From Lucinisca nassula (Eukaryota > Mollusca > Bivalvia > Lucinida > Lucinidae), in NCBI GenBank assembly GCA_963580285.1, contig OY757026.1:49761143-49825142 (forward strand): 64,000 nucleotides of DNA, written 5' to 3'. Positions within the stretch are counted from its first letter, which is position 1, and each line of letters starts with the position of its first letter. Of this stretch, positions 1-10,550 are shown in pieces. A model generated the notes under the pieces. It was not told the origin of the DNA. It made no database searches and was given only the letters and a program-made list of their open reading frames with translations. A program made the position numbers and the translations under genes.

Positions 1-1056
1 TCATGAAAATATCAGAAACGGTTATGGAGCGGACATAGTTAAAATTGCCATTTTTTAATATTCAAAAGCCTATAACTGAAAAAGTAGACAATCCAGAGTT
101 TGGGTTCCTGCGCTCTGCACACGTAATATGGTGCTTTACATTTGTGTGAAGTTTCATAAAATTATCTCAAACGGTTTTTGAGTTATCGAGCAAAGACGGC
201 TAAAATTGATATTTTTCAATATTCAAAGGGCAATAACTCAAAAATTAGGCAATCCAGAGTTATGGTTCCTGCACTCTGCACACCATCTCATGGTGTTTAA
301 TGTTTGTGTGAAGTTTCATGAAAATATGTGAATGGGTTTTAAAGTTATGGAGCGGACACGAAAATTGTTAACAGACACAGACAGACAAACAGACACACAC
401 ACAGAAAATATGAAAACCAGAGTTATGGTTCTTGCGCTCTGCACATTGTCTCATAGTGCTTAACATTTGTGTGAAGTTTCATGAAATTATCTCAAACGGT
501 TTTCGAGTTATGAAGCGGACACTGTTAAAATTGCCATTTTTCAATGTTCAAAGGGCAATAACTCCAAAAATAAGCAATGCAGAGTTATGGTTCCTGCGCT
601 CTGCACATCGTCTCATAGTGCTTAACATTTGTGTGAAGTTTCCTAAAAATATCTCAAACGGTTTTCGAGTTATGAAGCGGACACAATTAAAATTGCCATT
701 TTTCAATGTTCAAAGGGCAATAACTCAAAAAGTAGGCAATCCACAGTTATAATTCCTTCGCCCTGCACATTGTCTTATGGTGTTTAACATTTGTGTGAAG
801 TTTCATGAAAATATGTTAAGCAGATACAAAGTTATGGAGCCAACACAAATTAACGGAATCACGGAATTACGGAATTACGGAATTACGGAATTACGGAAAA
901 TGTTCAAAGGGCAATAACTCCAAAAGTAGGCATTCCACAGTTATAATTCCTTCGCTCTGCACATTGTCTTATGGTGTTTAACATTTGTGTGAAGTTTCAT
1001 GAAAATATGTTAAGCAGATACAAAGTTATGGAGCCAACACAAATTAACGGAATCAC
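1..1056. repeat. 163-bp tandem repeat array
   Basis: The motif caaagggcaataactc recurs near 61, 224, 547, 710 and 903, giving a period close to 163 bp. One unit near 386 is replaced by a cagaca-rich segment. Each unit also carries a gtgtgaagtttcatgaaa block and a gttatggagcggacac block. The last two units share a longer near-identical stretch (about 764-850 and 943-1055), so the most recent duplication is at the right end. Short open frames here are made of repeated peptides and are not genes. Confidence 0.85.
854..897. repeat. ggaattac octamer microsatellite
   Basis: About five head-to-tail copies of ggaattac inside the 163-bp array; a single degenerate copy recurs near 1047. Confidence 0.9.
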
Positions 1057-1083
1057 GGAATGACAGAAGGACATGGCAAATCC

Positions 1084-1116
1084 AATATAGCCCCACTTTT
1101 TCAAAGCGGGGCTATA
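1084..1116. repeat. Terminal stem-loop of the tandem array
   Basis: Arms tagccccactttttc and aaagcggggcta pair with few mismatches. The hairpin sits exactly where the 163-bp array ends and the retroelement 3' tail begins, so it probably marks a repeat boundary. Confidence 0.6.
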
Positions 1117-1129
1117 ATAAAAACCGCGA

Positions 1130-1443
1130 CAGAAGAACCGCCTTGGAATGGTCTGGGGAAACGAATTCCACTGGGGGCTTAAATCGATTTTACGTGGCCA
1201 CAATCCTCGCCCTTACTTCCGTCGCGATTAAGACAAATAATTTGTTCAGTCCGCATGAAGGCCTTCCAACTCATCAGTGCAACATCTCCGTGAACACAAA
1301 AATCAAACAACCACAGAGATGAAACAACGGTGAGGACTCGACAGCAAGAAACCACTGAAATGCTGTGCCAAAAGAAAACCAACAGTTAGACTCCGATGGG
1401 CCTGACCAGAGACAGAGCATCAGGTACCAACCAACATAAGCCT
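1130..1443 (-). repeat. 3' untranslated tail of the reverse-transcriptase element (repeat R)
   Basis: On the minus strand this follows the stop codon of the reverse-transcriptase pseudogene. It matches plus-strand 48625-48920 along most of its length, for example in the block gtcgagtcctcaccgttg. Two unlinked copies sharing the same non-coding sequence show it belongs to the mobile element rather than to a host gene. Confidence 0.65.
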
Positions 1444-2230
1444 TTACGCTGGAACCGTCATGGAATCTGAGGCCTGGTCCACCGGCGTGCAATTAAAGAG
1501 GGAAGCAAAGTTGTCAACCCAGACTGGGTAAACTACCATGCATGCAGTCTGTCATATAACATTTATGTTGTACCCAAACTTTTTATATCGAAGATTGATT
1601 TTAAGAAATTGGATGCTGAAGTCATTGCGGTTATATATTTTTCTGAATTTATATACTAAGTCACCATAAAATTCGGGTTCTGATCGACCATGTTGCAGAA
1701 GAGATTTAAGTCCAATATTGAATTTTGAAATTAAATCAGAATGACGTCTATAAAATTTTGAAAAGGCTTCGCGTAGTTTATGGTACCGATAACCCTGATT
1801 AAGATTACGAGTGTTGAAGTCAGTTGCATGACTACACACTCTAGCAAATCGAATTAATTGCGAAAATATAAACGCCATAGTATGGCGCACGAGGAACATC
1901 ACCATCCAAAAAAGGAAAATTTACAGTCTCAAAATCAAAATCATCGCGTTTATCATAAATTTTGCAAGCAACAGACCCATCTACAATAGATAGATGTAAA
2001 TCCAAAAACGGGGCCTCGGTATCAGAAGAATTTGCTTTATTCAACTGAAGTTCTGGGGGGTAAATTTGATTGATCAAACCATCGAAATAGGTATTATCAA
2101 TATTTAATAAATCATCCAAATATCTAGAGGTGGAGCTTAAAGCTTCAATGATATCCGATTGGTTTTCAGCAGAAAGGGACATCATGAAGTCTCTCTCATA
2201 ACAAAGCAAAAACAGATCAGCCACAAGGCT
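1444..2230 (-). pseudogene. Retroelement reverse transcriptase, 5'-truncated and mutated
   Basis: This is the C-terminal part of a reverse transcriptase. The catalytic YLDD box lies in SRYLDDLLNIDN, followed by a conserved YPPELQLNK segment, an FLDLHLSI box and an IYDKRDDFDFETVNFPF block. The reading is broken by a 1-nt shift near 1870 and by an in-frame TGA at 1552-1554; it then continues to a natural stop at 1444-1446. The 5' end stops abruptly near 2230, just before the VADLF motif would be joined to the rest of the palm domain, at the border of another repeat. From memory, these blocks resemble a protein family common in mollusc and cnidarian genomes and allied to Penelope-like or related retroelements. 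No GIY-YIG endonuclease is visible, so the clade is uncertain. It is dead. Confidence 0.8.
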
Positions 2231-2470
2231 GTATCTCAAGCGGTTCAAAAGTTATGACCACCAATGTTATATTTTTTCTTTTAAGTAGGTCAATGGTCAA
2301 GGTCAAGGTCGCAGGTCAATTGTTTGCATGAATGTGAAGCTCTTGTCACAAGGAACCTTCATGCCAAATATAATTGCTCTATCTCAAAGGGTTCAAAAGT
2401 TATGGCCAACGTTAAAGTTGTCCACATACAAACCAACAAACCAACAAACCAACCAACCAACAATCAGACA
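2231..2470. repeat. Dispersed ggtcaaggtc-type repeat
   Basis: Two copies of a tatctcaa-gggttcaaaagttatg block (near 2231 and 2381) flank a ggtcaaggtcaaggtc tract, followed by an aaccaacaaacc tract. It joins the truncated reverse transcriptase directly. Confidence 0.6.
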
Positions 2471-2529
2471 TGGCAAAAACAATATGTCCATGCTATCGCT
2501 ACCGGGGACATACAATGCTGATGGTGACG

Positions 2530-2824
2530 GCGGCCCCCGTCCATCGGGGCTTAAAGAAATAGATGGGCTCCACGATGCTTCCAAGCAGAGCTGAAACCGA
2601 CATGAGTACTGGTAAACCGCTAAGAGGATCTAAGAGGATCTAAGCCTGCCAATGCAAAGCGGTGCGAGTCGTACCGTCAATGCTTACAAACCCTTTTGGT
2701 TTCATTGGGCGACAGGGCTTGAGAAGTCATTTCATCTCAATGTCGGGTAGAAGTCCCCCACAAAATTGAAAGCAACGTCTCGACAAAACGACCTTTACAG
2801 TGTTGACAAGGACTTTGAACCTCA

Positions 2825-2855
<31 letters not shown>
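2530..2855 (+). mobile_element. SINE-A copy with aatc tail
   Basis: It runs from cggcccccgtccatcgg to a (aatc)n tail. The 12-bp TSD ctgatggtgacg is present at 2518-2529 and 2856-2867. A simple-repeat tail plus a TSD indicates target-primed retroposition. No clear pol III A and B boxes were recognised in this family. Confidence 0.85.
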
Positions 2856-2856
<1 letters not shown>

Positions 2857-2867
2857 TGATGGTGACG

Positions 2868-4206
2868 AATAGTGACGAGACATTTTCGTCTATTAACTGT
2901 ATTATGTCATAAATAAGTCCTAGGTTTAACCCTTAGAGTTAAGCTGATGGTGAAGATTAATTGTACCAGTCAGATAAAGTTATTGAACACAAGCATTGTA
3001 TCTTCATTCCAGTCATCACCAACATACAAGGATGACGTGACAGCAATGAGCATCCAAAAGTAGGAAGATGTCCTCCTGTTCCTGTGTACCTGATAGTTAA
3101 CTAGTTAACTCCACTTCGTCGTCTGTTGACAGCATGCTGGCACCCAAGGATAGGGTTTCTATGGTTCTTAAACCACAAAAACTACCACTGAAGAAGAAAA
3201 TGCTTTGTAGTGAACAATGCACTCTATAAATGTGCTTAGATTATTTTAGTTGTGTATGTGTTTTAATATTAATCATAGTAATATAAACTAAAGTTTGAAA
3301 ACGTCAGAAGACATTAAAGTGAATAAAGCATTAATATGTGTGACAGAATGACTGTGACTGTTGCAATTAATAATTTATATATAATGTTTTCAGGATAACT
3401 TGTTTAATGACAATCGATGTCACTATTTAGTTGCTTCAAAATACGTTTACGTACTTCATATAAGATTGTTGCATCTTATGCATGTCTTACTTACATGGTC
3501 ATACAAGATAATTTAAGCTTATGCTGATTGTCTTGCATGACGAATCTAAATTCTTTAAACTATTAATTGAAGGCAGAAACAACTGGACACGTGAATGTAT
3601 ATTTATAGGTAAATTTATTTTTCAAAGAAAATTAATTTTACAAAAATGGGAGGTGTGTAACATAGTTACATATGCATGTGCTCTAAATGATCCAAACAGT
3701 GTTCATAGGTTGTAAAACAATGCATTTTTATTGAACAGACATGCTGCATAAATGACTGAAGTTATGTTGATGGGTAGTAAGATTTTCATATAACCAATGT
3801 ACTGTTGAATGGGTCTTAAATGTGTTCAGAATTTAAAAAAAAAATAGCTCTGAAACAGTATAGGTTTTTACAGTTAAGAAACGTTTTTATTATTTTTTTT
3901 TTACAATATTGATGAAAATATGCAGTAACTAAATTTTAATACATTGTACTATGAGACCGAGATATACATGGTTTGTTTATGTTGGAATCCATTCAAATCA
4001 GTAACCTTTAAAAGAGACCAGTTTAATCTTGAATATTACGTAGACAACATCTGTAGTTTATAACCTTTCTGAAACTTAAACAATTTCCTTATGTAGGCAG
4101 CACCTGCTGTTGATGTACTAGAGTTTTTATTTTATTTACGAAGTACTAACTTTCATAAAATTTAAAACTATATCACGGTTAACCCCACCCTTGGTGTGTG
4201 TTACGT
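2868..4206. other. AT-rich stretch with nothing recognised
   Basis: No repeat family, splice-flanked exon or structured element was recognised. A 64-codon open frame at 3521-3715 has no recognisable motif and looks like chance. Confidence 0.5.
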
Positions 4207-4665
4207 CATAAGACTAAAACACTTAGACTGCGAAGACTAAAAGACTAACACTCGGAACACTAAAAGACTGGGATTCGGAAGGCAAAACGACTAAGACTCG
4301 GAAAACTAAAAGACTAACACTCGGAAGACTATAGGACTAAAAGACTTACACTCGGAAGACTTACAGACTGGGGGTCGGAAGACAAGATACTACGATTGGG
4401 AATACTTAATAATTAAGATTCGGAAGACTACAGGACTAATACTCTGAGACTTAAAGACTAAGAGTCTGGAAACTAAACGACTGAGACTCGGAAGACTAAA
4501 GTACTACCACTCGGAAGACTTACAGACTGTGAGTCGAAGAAACAAATACTAAGATTCGGAATACTAGAGAACTAAGATTCGGAAAGACTTAGACTCGGAA
4601 GACTAAAGGATAAAGAGTAGGAAGACTAAAAGACTGATACTGAAAACTAAAGGACTATTGATCAT
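4207..4665. repeat. Degenerate gact/cggaagacta minisatellite
   Basis: About 25 imperfect units built from actcggaagactaaaag, with unit length drifting between roughly 14 and 24 bp. The strand bias (purine-rich top strand) and lack of long frames fit a non-coding minisatellite. Confidence 0.85.
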
Positions 4666-4749
4666 GAGAATTCCTTCGAGACAGAGGTAGTTCGAATTAC
4701 TGAGGTTTAATCATAGGGCCAAGTCTTGATAATAGCGATCATTTAAGGG

Positions 4750-5015
4750 GACTGGGAACACCTGGCCGATTTTCCCAACAAAGTGAAGACAGCTTTTGGG
4801 ACTTCCTGTTCGCTATTCTATAAGCCCTGTCGCACTGAAAAAGGGGCTACTCTTAAAGGAAAGAATTTTGCTCCTGAGGAGCAAATTCTTTACTTTAAAG
4901 ACACATTTTTTCCTTATATAAAAGAGGTGGCCTGTCTAATGATCTCCAATAAACATTTCCTTCGGACCATAGTTCACATCAAAGGCTTATCTTATCTAAG
5001 TGATATGAGGTGATT
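4750..5015. repeat. Palindromic repeat X, copy 1
   Basis: Contains the inverted arms ttaaaggaaagaatt and aaattctttactttaa around a ctcctgagga centre (about 4850-4905). The left flank (cttcctgttcgctattct) matches the reverse complement of 6070-6115, so this and the 6.1-kb copy are one family. The 76-codon frame across it is a shadow of the palindrome. Confidence 0.65.
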
Positions 5016-5245
5016 TTGAGCAGATTGATATGTTTAATATGGGGATCAATAAGGGTGCTTGAGGGAAAGTATAATTTACTGAGATTGTTTCCAACAAAAT
5101 ATTGTTTTAAATTACTTCTTTTTTATTTTAAAATAAAGTAAAGTAAAACGCTGATATCCATTGTTTCTTTTACTCAAAAGTGCAAGGAAGTAAACAAAAA
5201 AGGTAAATGAATTGATTAACCTCAAAATTTTATCAATCAATTAAC

Positions 5246-5277
5246 CTTTATTTATTTATTTATTTATTTATTTATTT
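5246..5277. repeat. ttta microsatellite
   Basis: Uninterrupted (ttta)n, about eight units. Confidence 0.95.
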
Positions 5278-5376
5278 TGGTAAAAAGTATATGACACACA
5301 AATCATATATTGTCTAAAACATTAGCATTTTATAGTTTCAGTCAAGATGGAACTATATTTGACACAATCATATCAG

Positions 5377-5380
<4 letters not shown>

Positions 5381-5424
<44 letters not shown>
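5381..5424. repeat. ga microsatellite
   Basis: Twenty-two perfect ga units. Confidence 0.98.
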
Positions 5425-5428
<4 letters not shown>

Positions 5429-5487
5429 AAATATTTTAAGTGTGCTACAATAAATTCATTACGGGGAAAAGAAATACATCACATTAA

Positions 5488-5799
5488 CAGGCCTATAAAA
5501 TTTTGACCCCTTAAACCCCACTTTTATACAGTAGAACTGGGTTTAGAGGGGTATACACTATTTTTCTTATTTCTGCTCATAAACATATATTGTGTGCAGT
5601 TCTAACGAGCAGTCACACTATAAAAACAAATTGTGGGTACTCGTCAGAACCGCTCACCGAGGTGGTTCTAATGAGTACCACCAATATATGTTTTGAGCAG
5701 AAATAATAAAGATATCAGGATTTTATCTGAAAACAAAAAAAAAATCATTTTTGGTGGAAAAAGTTTACCAATATATTTGAATTGGCATTTTCAGTAATG
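5488..5799. mobile_element. Multi-hairpin MITE-F copy
   Basis: Three nested inverted repeats are visible. The outer ends are aggcctata and attggcattttc. Next is a ccccacttttata/actgggtttagagggg hairpin. The centre is the palindrome gtactcgtcagaacc/ggttctaatgagtac. No coding capacity. The same layout recurs more than a dozen times in the window. Confidence 0.75.
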
Positions 5800-5994
5800 A
5801 TTATAAATAATGGCTACTAAATATAAAATCGGAAAAAAGTGCTGCTGTTTCTTCCATACAAATCAAAATAAGGACTTAGGTGTAAATGAATAGATATCAT
5901 ATGTCAAAGTTATATCCCGAGGTAATTTATTACCCTCTCTTTGTCCCCTACCTGTATGATAGCAAGAATACCCCAAGTGTATTTTATCTCAACA

Positions 5995-6260
5995 CTAGAT
6001 TGTTTAATAAACGGTCATTAGGGTGTTAGTAATCGAAAAATGTGTCTTTAAGAGTAGACCCCTTTTTCGGTGGGACTGAGCTTAAGAAAAGCGAACAGGG
6101 AGTCCCTTAAGTTGTCAGTAGGGGTCTACTCTTAAAGGAAAGAATTTGCTCCTCGGAGGAGCAAATTCTTTCCTTTAAGAGTTGACACTGTTGATATGGG
6201 AGACAAAAATACTTTTACAGGAGTTGCCTCTCCTGAAGGCATTCCCCATTCCCCTTAAGC
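5995..6260. repeat. Palindromic repeat X, copy 2
   Basis: Near-perfect hairpin at about 6131-6183: arms ctcttaaaggaaagaatttg and its complement around gctcctcggaggagc. Its left flank is the reverse complement of the left flank of copy 1 at 4.78 kb, giving an inverted pair of the same element. Confidence 0.75.
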
Positions 6261-6331
6261 GTTAAGAAAACTGTTATTATGGCCTACGAATTCTAAGGTA
6301 GCAAACAACTATTGAATTAACAAACAGAATT

Positions 6332-6636
6332 CGACCCCCGCCCATCGGGGTTTGAAGAAATATAAGGGCTGCATGATGCTTCCACGCAGAGCTGAAACCG
6401 ACCCACACACGAGTACTGGTAAACCGCTTAGAGGATCTAAGCCTGCCCAGGCAAAGCGGTGTGAGTCGGTCCGTTCATGCTTATAAACCCTATTGGTTTC
6501 TTTAGGCGACAGGGCTTGAGATGTCATTTCATCTCAATGTCGGGTAAAAATCCCACAAAATTGGATGCAACGTCTCCAAAATGACCTTTACAGTGTAGAC
6601 GGGGACGTTAAATCTCAAATCAAACAAACAAACAAT
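6332..6636 (+). mobile_element. SINE-A copy
   Basis: Full-length family layout ending in caaacaaacaaac. TSD aaacagaatt at 6322-6331 and 6637-6646. Confidence 0.85.
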
Positions 6637-6664
6637 AAACAGAATTACATAGAAAATCCTACAC

Positions 6665-6745
6665 TCCTGGGTCCAGTTGTTCAAAGCATCGTTAGCTTTA
6701 CATGCTTGTTAGTGATCAAATTGTTAAGTTCTAGTAAGTACAATG
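6665..6745. mobile_element. MITE-B left-end fragment
   Basis: Begins gggtccagttgttcaaagc, the terminal sequence of the hairpin family that is complete at 38158-38401, and breaks off before the centre. Confidence 0.65.
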
Positions 6746-6756
6746 AAATTCCGTTA

Positions 6757-6957
6757 TTGACCCTTATCTTGCTGAATATTCAGTTAAGCCACACCCATTT
6801 CTGTCTATCAACCAATCAAATTACTTGATGTAATTTATTGCTACAAATTCATAAACTGAATGCCAAACAGTGTAAATCCTGATCAGATGAGCCATCTGAT
6901 CTGGATCTACACTGTTTCCAAAGATAGGGGTTGTCGTGAACAGAAGATAAGGGTTAA
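6757..6957. mobile_element. MITE-H copy
   Basis: Terminal inverted sequence ttgacccttatcttgctg / agataagggttaa. The central hairpin is acagtgtaaatcctgatcag / ctgatctggatctacactg. About 200 bp, non-coding. Confidence 0.8.
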
Positions 6958-7043
6958 GATCACCTAAAACTAAGACTAATTCTGCTTTAAAAAGCTTATT
7001 TTGTAGGCTACAGTTACTCTTTCTTTGATTTTTCTGCATGTAT

Positions 7044-7152
7044 TATCCTCTGGTCAGAGACCAGCTTTGGGACTGTTCAAAAGTGGTCTTTAAGACCACT
7101 TTTGAACAGTCCCAAAGGTGGTCTTTATATAGGAATTTTACTTTACACATTA
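7044..7152. mobile_element. Hairpin MITE-I copy
   Basis: Nearly perfect palindrome: gactgttcaaaagtggtctt is followed immediately by its complement, aagaccacttttgaacagtc. The flanks carry taggaattttac on one side and cctctggtcagag on the other, as in the other copies. Confidence 0.85.
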
Positions 7153-7227
7153 GGAAAACATGTCCGTAAGAAATAATGGCGTCCAACATGGTGTCAGAAA
7201 ATGATAAATATTAGGTAAAATTTAAAA

Positions 7228-7425
7228 CATCTTTATTATTTCTGCTTTCAACATAGATTTTGGGTGCTCGTTAGAACCGCCTCAATGAGGCGGTTCTAAA
7301 GAGTACCCACAATGTATGTTTTTGAGCAAAAATAAAGCAGATACTGTATACCCCCTAAACCCCAATTTTCTCTATATAAAGTGGGGTTTATGGGGGTCTT
7401 CGTTTCACGGGCTTGTTATCCTGAT
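7228..7425. mobile_element. MITE-F copy
   Basis: Central palindrome gctcgttagaaccgcctc / gaggcggttctaaagagt, and a right-side ccccaattttc / aagtggggttt hairpin. Confidence 0.8.
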
Positions 7426-7572
7426 GAATATCTAATACTCTGGTATTTTTGCTGAAAGAATGCGAGCAACTTATGCATTTACAAAAGCTGCTCACATTTT
7501 TTTCTGCAAAAAAAAATAATAGTATATGATGAAAGTTTTAACGACGTCGTTAGTTTTGAAGGACTGGCTCCT
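7426..7572. mobile_element. MITE-B right half
   Basis: Carries tatttttgctgaaagaatg, a gcaac/gctgctcac stem and the terminal block aacgacgtcgttagttttga of MITE-B. Joined directly to the MITE-F copy on its left. Confidence 0.65.
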
Positions 7573-7590
7573 GGTCGTTACAAGTGAAAT

Positions 7591-7812
7591 ATGAGCAGGG
7601 GCGCAACATTTCCTACAATTTACATGTGCACCCAGCGTAGAATCAGATCCGCTTGTGCATCCATATAGTCTGACCAGATACTTCTGCTGAGCACTAGGCC
7701 CTTAGCTATCTTTACAGCGCACAACGAAGACTGATCAGACTGCGCGGATGCAAAATCTGAGTCTTCGCTGGGCGCACATGTAAATTGTAGGAAAATTGTG
7801 TGGCACGGCTCA
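7591..7812. mobile_element. MITE-K copy
   Basis: Long terminal inverted repeats: cctacaatttacatgtgc on the left and its complement gcacatgtaaattgtagg on the right, with gagc/gctc at the extremities. The inner part repeats atcaga/tctgat stems. Second copy at 27497-27738. Confidence 0.85.
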
Positions 7813-7980
7813 TATATCAAACGATTTTCTGGCGAGTTTCATATAAATTTCATATGAAATGACCACGAGTGTAGGATCCTGCTTATAAATAAGATTTTAT
7901 GACCAAAGACGTTCAAACGAATTTCAGTTAAGACATATGATTGTCAGGCGCGGCCTCGTGATGATAGTGCTGGTGACCAT

Positions 7981-8546
7981 GGGACAGTTGTTCAAAGCAT
8001 CATTAGTTTAACGAGCTCGTTAGCGGCGGCCCCCGCCCATCGGGGCTTGAAGAAATATATATGGCCTGCATGATGCATCCACGCAGACCTGAATCCGACC
8101 CACGCACGAGTACTGGTAAACCGCTTAGAGGATCTAAGCCTGCCCAGGCAAAGCGGTGTTATTGTCAGACCGTCCATGCTTATAAACCCTAATGGTTTCA
8201 TTGGTGACAGGGCTTCAGATGTCATTTCATCTCAATGTCGGGTAAAAGTCCCACAAAATTGGAAGCAACGTCTCCAAAATGACCTTTACAGTGTTGACGG
8301 GGTCGTTAAACCTCAAATCAAACAAACCAACAAAGCTCGTTAGCGGTCAAATTGTTAACTGTTCTAGCAAGAACAATATCTAAAATTTTGATATTTTTGC
8401 TGAAAAAAAAATGTGAATAGCTTTTGCATACGCAAAAACTACTCACATTTTTTGAGCAAAAATATTTCCATAATTGCCATATTAAATGATCAAAGTTTTA
8501 ACGATATGTTATCTAACGACATCGTTACTTTTGAATAACTGGACCC
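7981..8546. mobile_element. MITE-B copy split by a SINE
   Basis: Ends gggacagttgttcaaagc and ttgaataactggaccc are inverted repeats. The inner stem is gaatagcttttgc / gcaaaaactactcac. A SINE-A copy with a 13-bp duplicated target interrupts the left arm at 8027-8333, so without it the element is about 245 bp. Confidence 0.85.
8027..8333 (+). mobile_element. SINE-A copy inserted in MITE-B
   Basis: Perfect 13-bp TSD agctcgttagcgg at 8014-8026 and 8334-8346. The duplicated target is MITE-B sequence, so this SINE moved after the MITE. Confidence 0.93.
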
Positions 8547-8770
8547 ATATGAATAAAACGTGTGGTAATGTCATTTTTATTACACCATGTTAACTAGTCC
8601 TTGTAATGAACGCGCCTATAATCCCCACTTTAGGTTCGTTAAATAAATTTCATATGAAATGGCCACTCGTGTAAGATCATCTATATGACAAACTGACATT
8701 TTATACTATTTACATCAATATAATCAATATATTCATGCTGAACAGAATGATGAATTACATATAGTAGATT

Positions 8771-8952
8771 GGCTGCATGATGCTTCCACGACCGGTAAAC
8801 CGCTTCAGTCCAGGCAAAGCGATGCACGTACATGCCCTATCGGTTTCATTGGGCGACAGGGCTTGGGATGCCATTTCATTTCAATGTTGGGTAAAAGTCC
8901 TACAAAATTGGAAGCAACGTCTCCAAAATGACCTATACAGTGTTGACGGGGA
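8771..8952 (+). mobile_element. Internally deleted SINE-A copy
   Basis: Begins at ctgcatgatgcttccacg, jumps over most of the second quarter and continues to acagtgttgacgggga. The 3' tail is missing. Confidence 0.75.
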
Positions 8953-9099
8953 ATCAAAGAGACATCCGATACAGAAAGACATGCGTAAGCGCACTCGTTT
9001 CTTTATCGGATATTCAACCGCTCCTATATGGCTAACAATTCATGTTTTACAATTATTACAGTGTATTACGGATGCTTTCAAGGTTACAATTATAATGTT

Positions 9100-9232
9100 A
9101 TTAATCAAGTAATTTCGTATTGACCAAGGTACAGGTCCAAGGTCTGCTGCATTGGCCCCGAGGCCTTCGGCCTCGGGCTAATGCAGCTGACCGAGGACCT
9201 GTAAGTGGGCAATACGAAATTACTTGATCAAT
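9100..9232. repeat. Foldback palindrome with cttcgg centre
   Basis: Arms attaatcaagtaatttcgta and tacgaaattacttgatcaat face each other. The centre is ggccccgaggccttcggcct, and part of each arm is unpaired. It resembles the foldbacks at 24.4 and 25.1 kb in design, not in sequence. Confidence 0.8.
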
Positions 9233-9338
9233 GACAATTTTATTAATTGAAACAATTAAAAAATCATCATTATTGATTTTTTGACCTCACTTGACCTCAG
9301 TTAATATTGGTTGGCCTGATGTTAATACGGATGACCTC

Positions 9339-9485
9339 TGATCAATTAATAATTTGAGATAACTGAAGGATGGTTTTTATCACTTCTCCATATAAACCTA
9401 TGTCGCGGCCGAGGCGGTTCTAATGAATACCCACAACTTAGGGTTTTATGGAGAACTGACAGAACTAGCCTTCAATTATCACAAA
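9339..9485. mobile_element. Hairpin MITE-F2 copy
   Basis: A variant of MITE-F with ends aactgaagga and ccttcaattatcac, and inner ttctccataaa-like arms. The centre keeps only gaggcggttctaatgaa. A SINE-A copy is inserted in its right end. Confidence 0.65.
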
Positions 9486-9786
9486 CCCCGCCCATAGGGA
9501 CTTGAAGAAATATATGGGCTGCATGATGCTTCCACGCAGAGCTGAATCCGGCCCGCACACTAGTACTGGTAAATCGCTTAGAGGATCTAAGCCTGTCCAG
9601 GAACCGCGGTGCGTGGCGGACCGCCCATACTAATAACCCTATTGGTTTCATTGGGCGGCAGGGCTTGAGATGTCATTTCATCTCAATGTCGGGTAAAAGT
9701 CCCACAAAATTGGAAGCAACGTCTCCAAAATGATCTTTACGGTGTTGACGGGGACGTTCAAACCTCAAATCAAACAAACAAAAAAA
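9486..9786 (+). mobile_element. SINE-A copy, ccgcggt subfamily
   Basis: Perfect 14-bp TSD tcaattatcacaaa at 9472-9485 and 9787-9800. It carries the diagnostic aaccgcggtgc variant also seen at 25.4, 36.4 and 42.2 kb, defining a subfamily. Confidence 0.9.
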
Positions 9787-9800
9787 TCAATTATCACAAA

Positions 9801-10124
9801 ATTTAAAAAATGTTTTACAACCTAAAACAATAATAAGTAACGAACTAAAATTAGTATAAATTGTCCAAACCAAGACTTCCGTGCCTTTGATATGATTTTC
9901 TCCTTTGCCAGCTGTATTGTGTCGTTCATCTACCATTCAAATCGCAAACGTATGGTCCACGCGGAATCTCATTACCGTAAGATACGGGTGTGGTTTGTGG
10001 TCGATGTTAGCTTAGCTACTGTGTCGCTAAGGCCTTACTGGAATCGGCGGCGGGAAGCTCACCCTGTTTGATGGTGTCAACTGACTACAGGCTCGTTTGT
10101 TCCATCGACGAGGATGTTACCTGT
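9801..10124 (-). other. Likely intron or flank of the 10.2-kb exon
   Basis: Non-repetitive, less AT-rich than its surroundings. It may hold a further small exon, but no acceptor/donor pair is convincing. Confidence 0.3.
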
Positions 10125-10130
10125 ACTTAC

Positions 10131-10290
10131 GGCTCTTGAGTTTTCTTGGTGTAGCCCAAAAAGCAAAAGTTGGAGTCTCCATTACTTGCCAAGCCAGTGT
10201 TTGGGCTCTTTTTCGATAGCATAGCCAGTCGTCTGTTATCTTTCACCAGAACCTTGTATGGGCGATGTAGGAAACGTGGGCAATTCATTC
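10131..10290 (-). CDS. Internal exon of an unrecognised protein
   Basis: On the minus strand a pyrimidine-rich acceptor (tatattttcag) at 10291-10292 opens a 160-bp exon. It closes at a consensus donor (gtaagt) at 10125-10130. Entry phase 1 and exit phase 2 agree with the length. The encoded stretch begins MNCPRFLHRPYKVLVK and contains RRLAMLSKKSPNTGLAS and SNFCFLGYTKK. It is basic and polar, with no membrane segment and no family I recognise. Its base composition is more balanced than the flanks, and no repeat family of the window covers it. Neighbouring exons were not found: 9801-10124 on the downstream side and 10293-10440 on the upstream side show none I can defend. A YY1/CRE-like segment at 13.23 kb is a possible upstream promoter. 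Chance occurrence of an open frame with both sites is the main alternative. Confidence 0.5.
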
Positions 10291-10499
10291 CTGAAAATAT
10301 AACAAATATCATACTTGAATATTAATTTATTGACATATGGACGATCGGGAGAGGAACTTTTCAGTCAAAAGAAACCATGAACCGTTATATAGAGCGCCAC
10401 CAAGCGCCGCCAAGCGCCAAATAATGGAGGTACCATCCTCGGTTTTTAGCTCACCTGAGCCGAAGGCTCATGTGAGGTATTAGTATACCACGAGCCGGC

Positions 10500-10550
10500 G
10501 TCCGTCGTCCGTCGTCGTCGTCGTCCGTCGTCGTCGTCCGTCGTCCACAC
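10500..10550. repeat. gtc/cgt-rich simple tract
   Basis: Imperfect (cgtcgtc)n following the family-L terminus; family-L element 2 has a shorter equivalent at about 12430-12465. Confidence 0.85.

Noticed and set aside
1261..1290. Possible further hammerhead (ctgatgag on the minus strand)
   Set aside because: No GAAA at the right distance, no stem II and no UH cleavage site; the same holds at 48.77 kb.
1179..1492. Overlapping minus-strand frames of 67-72 codons
   Set aside because: They sit in the 3' untranslated tail of the reverse-transcriptase element; the second copy at 48.6 kb does not keep the frames.
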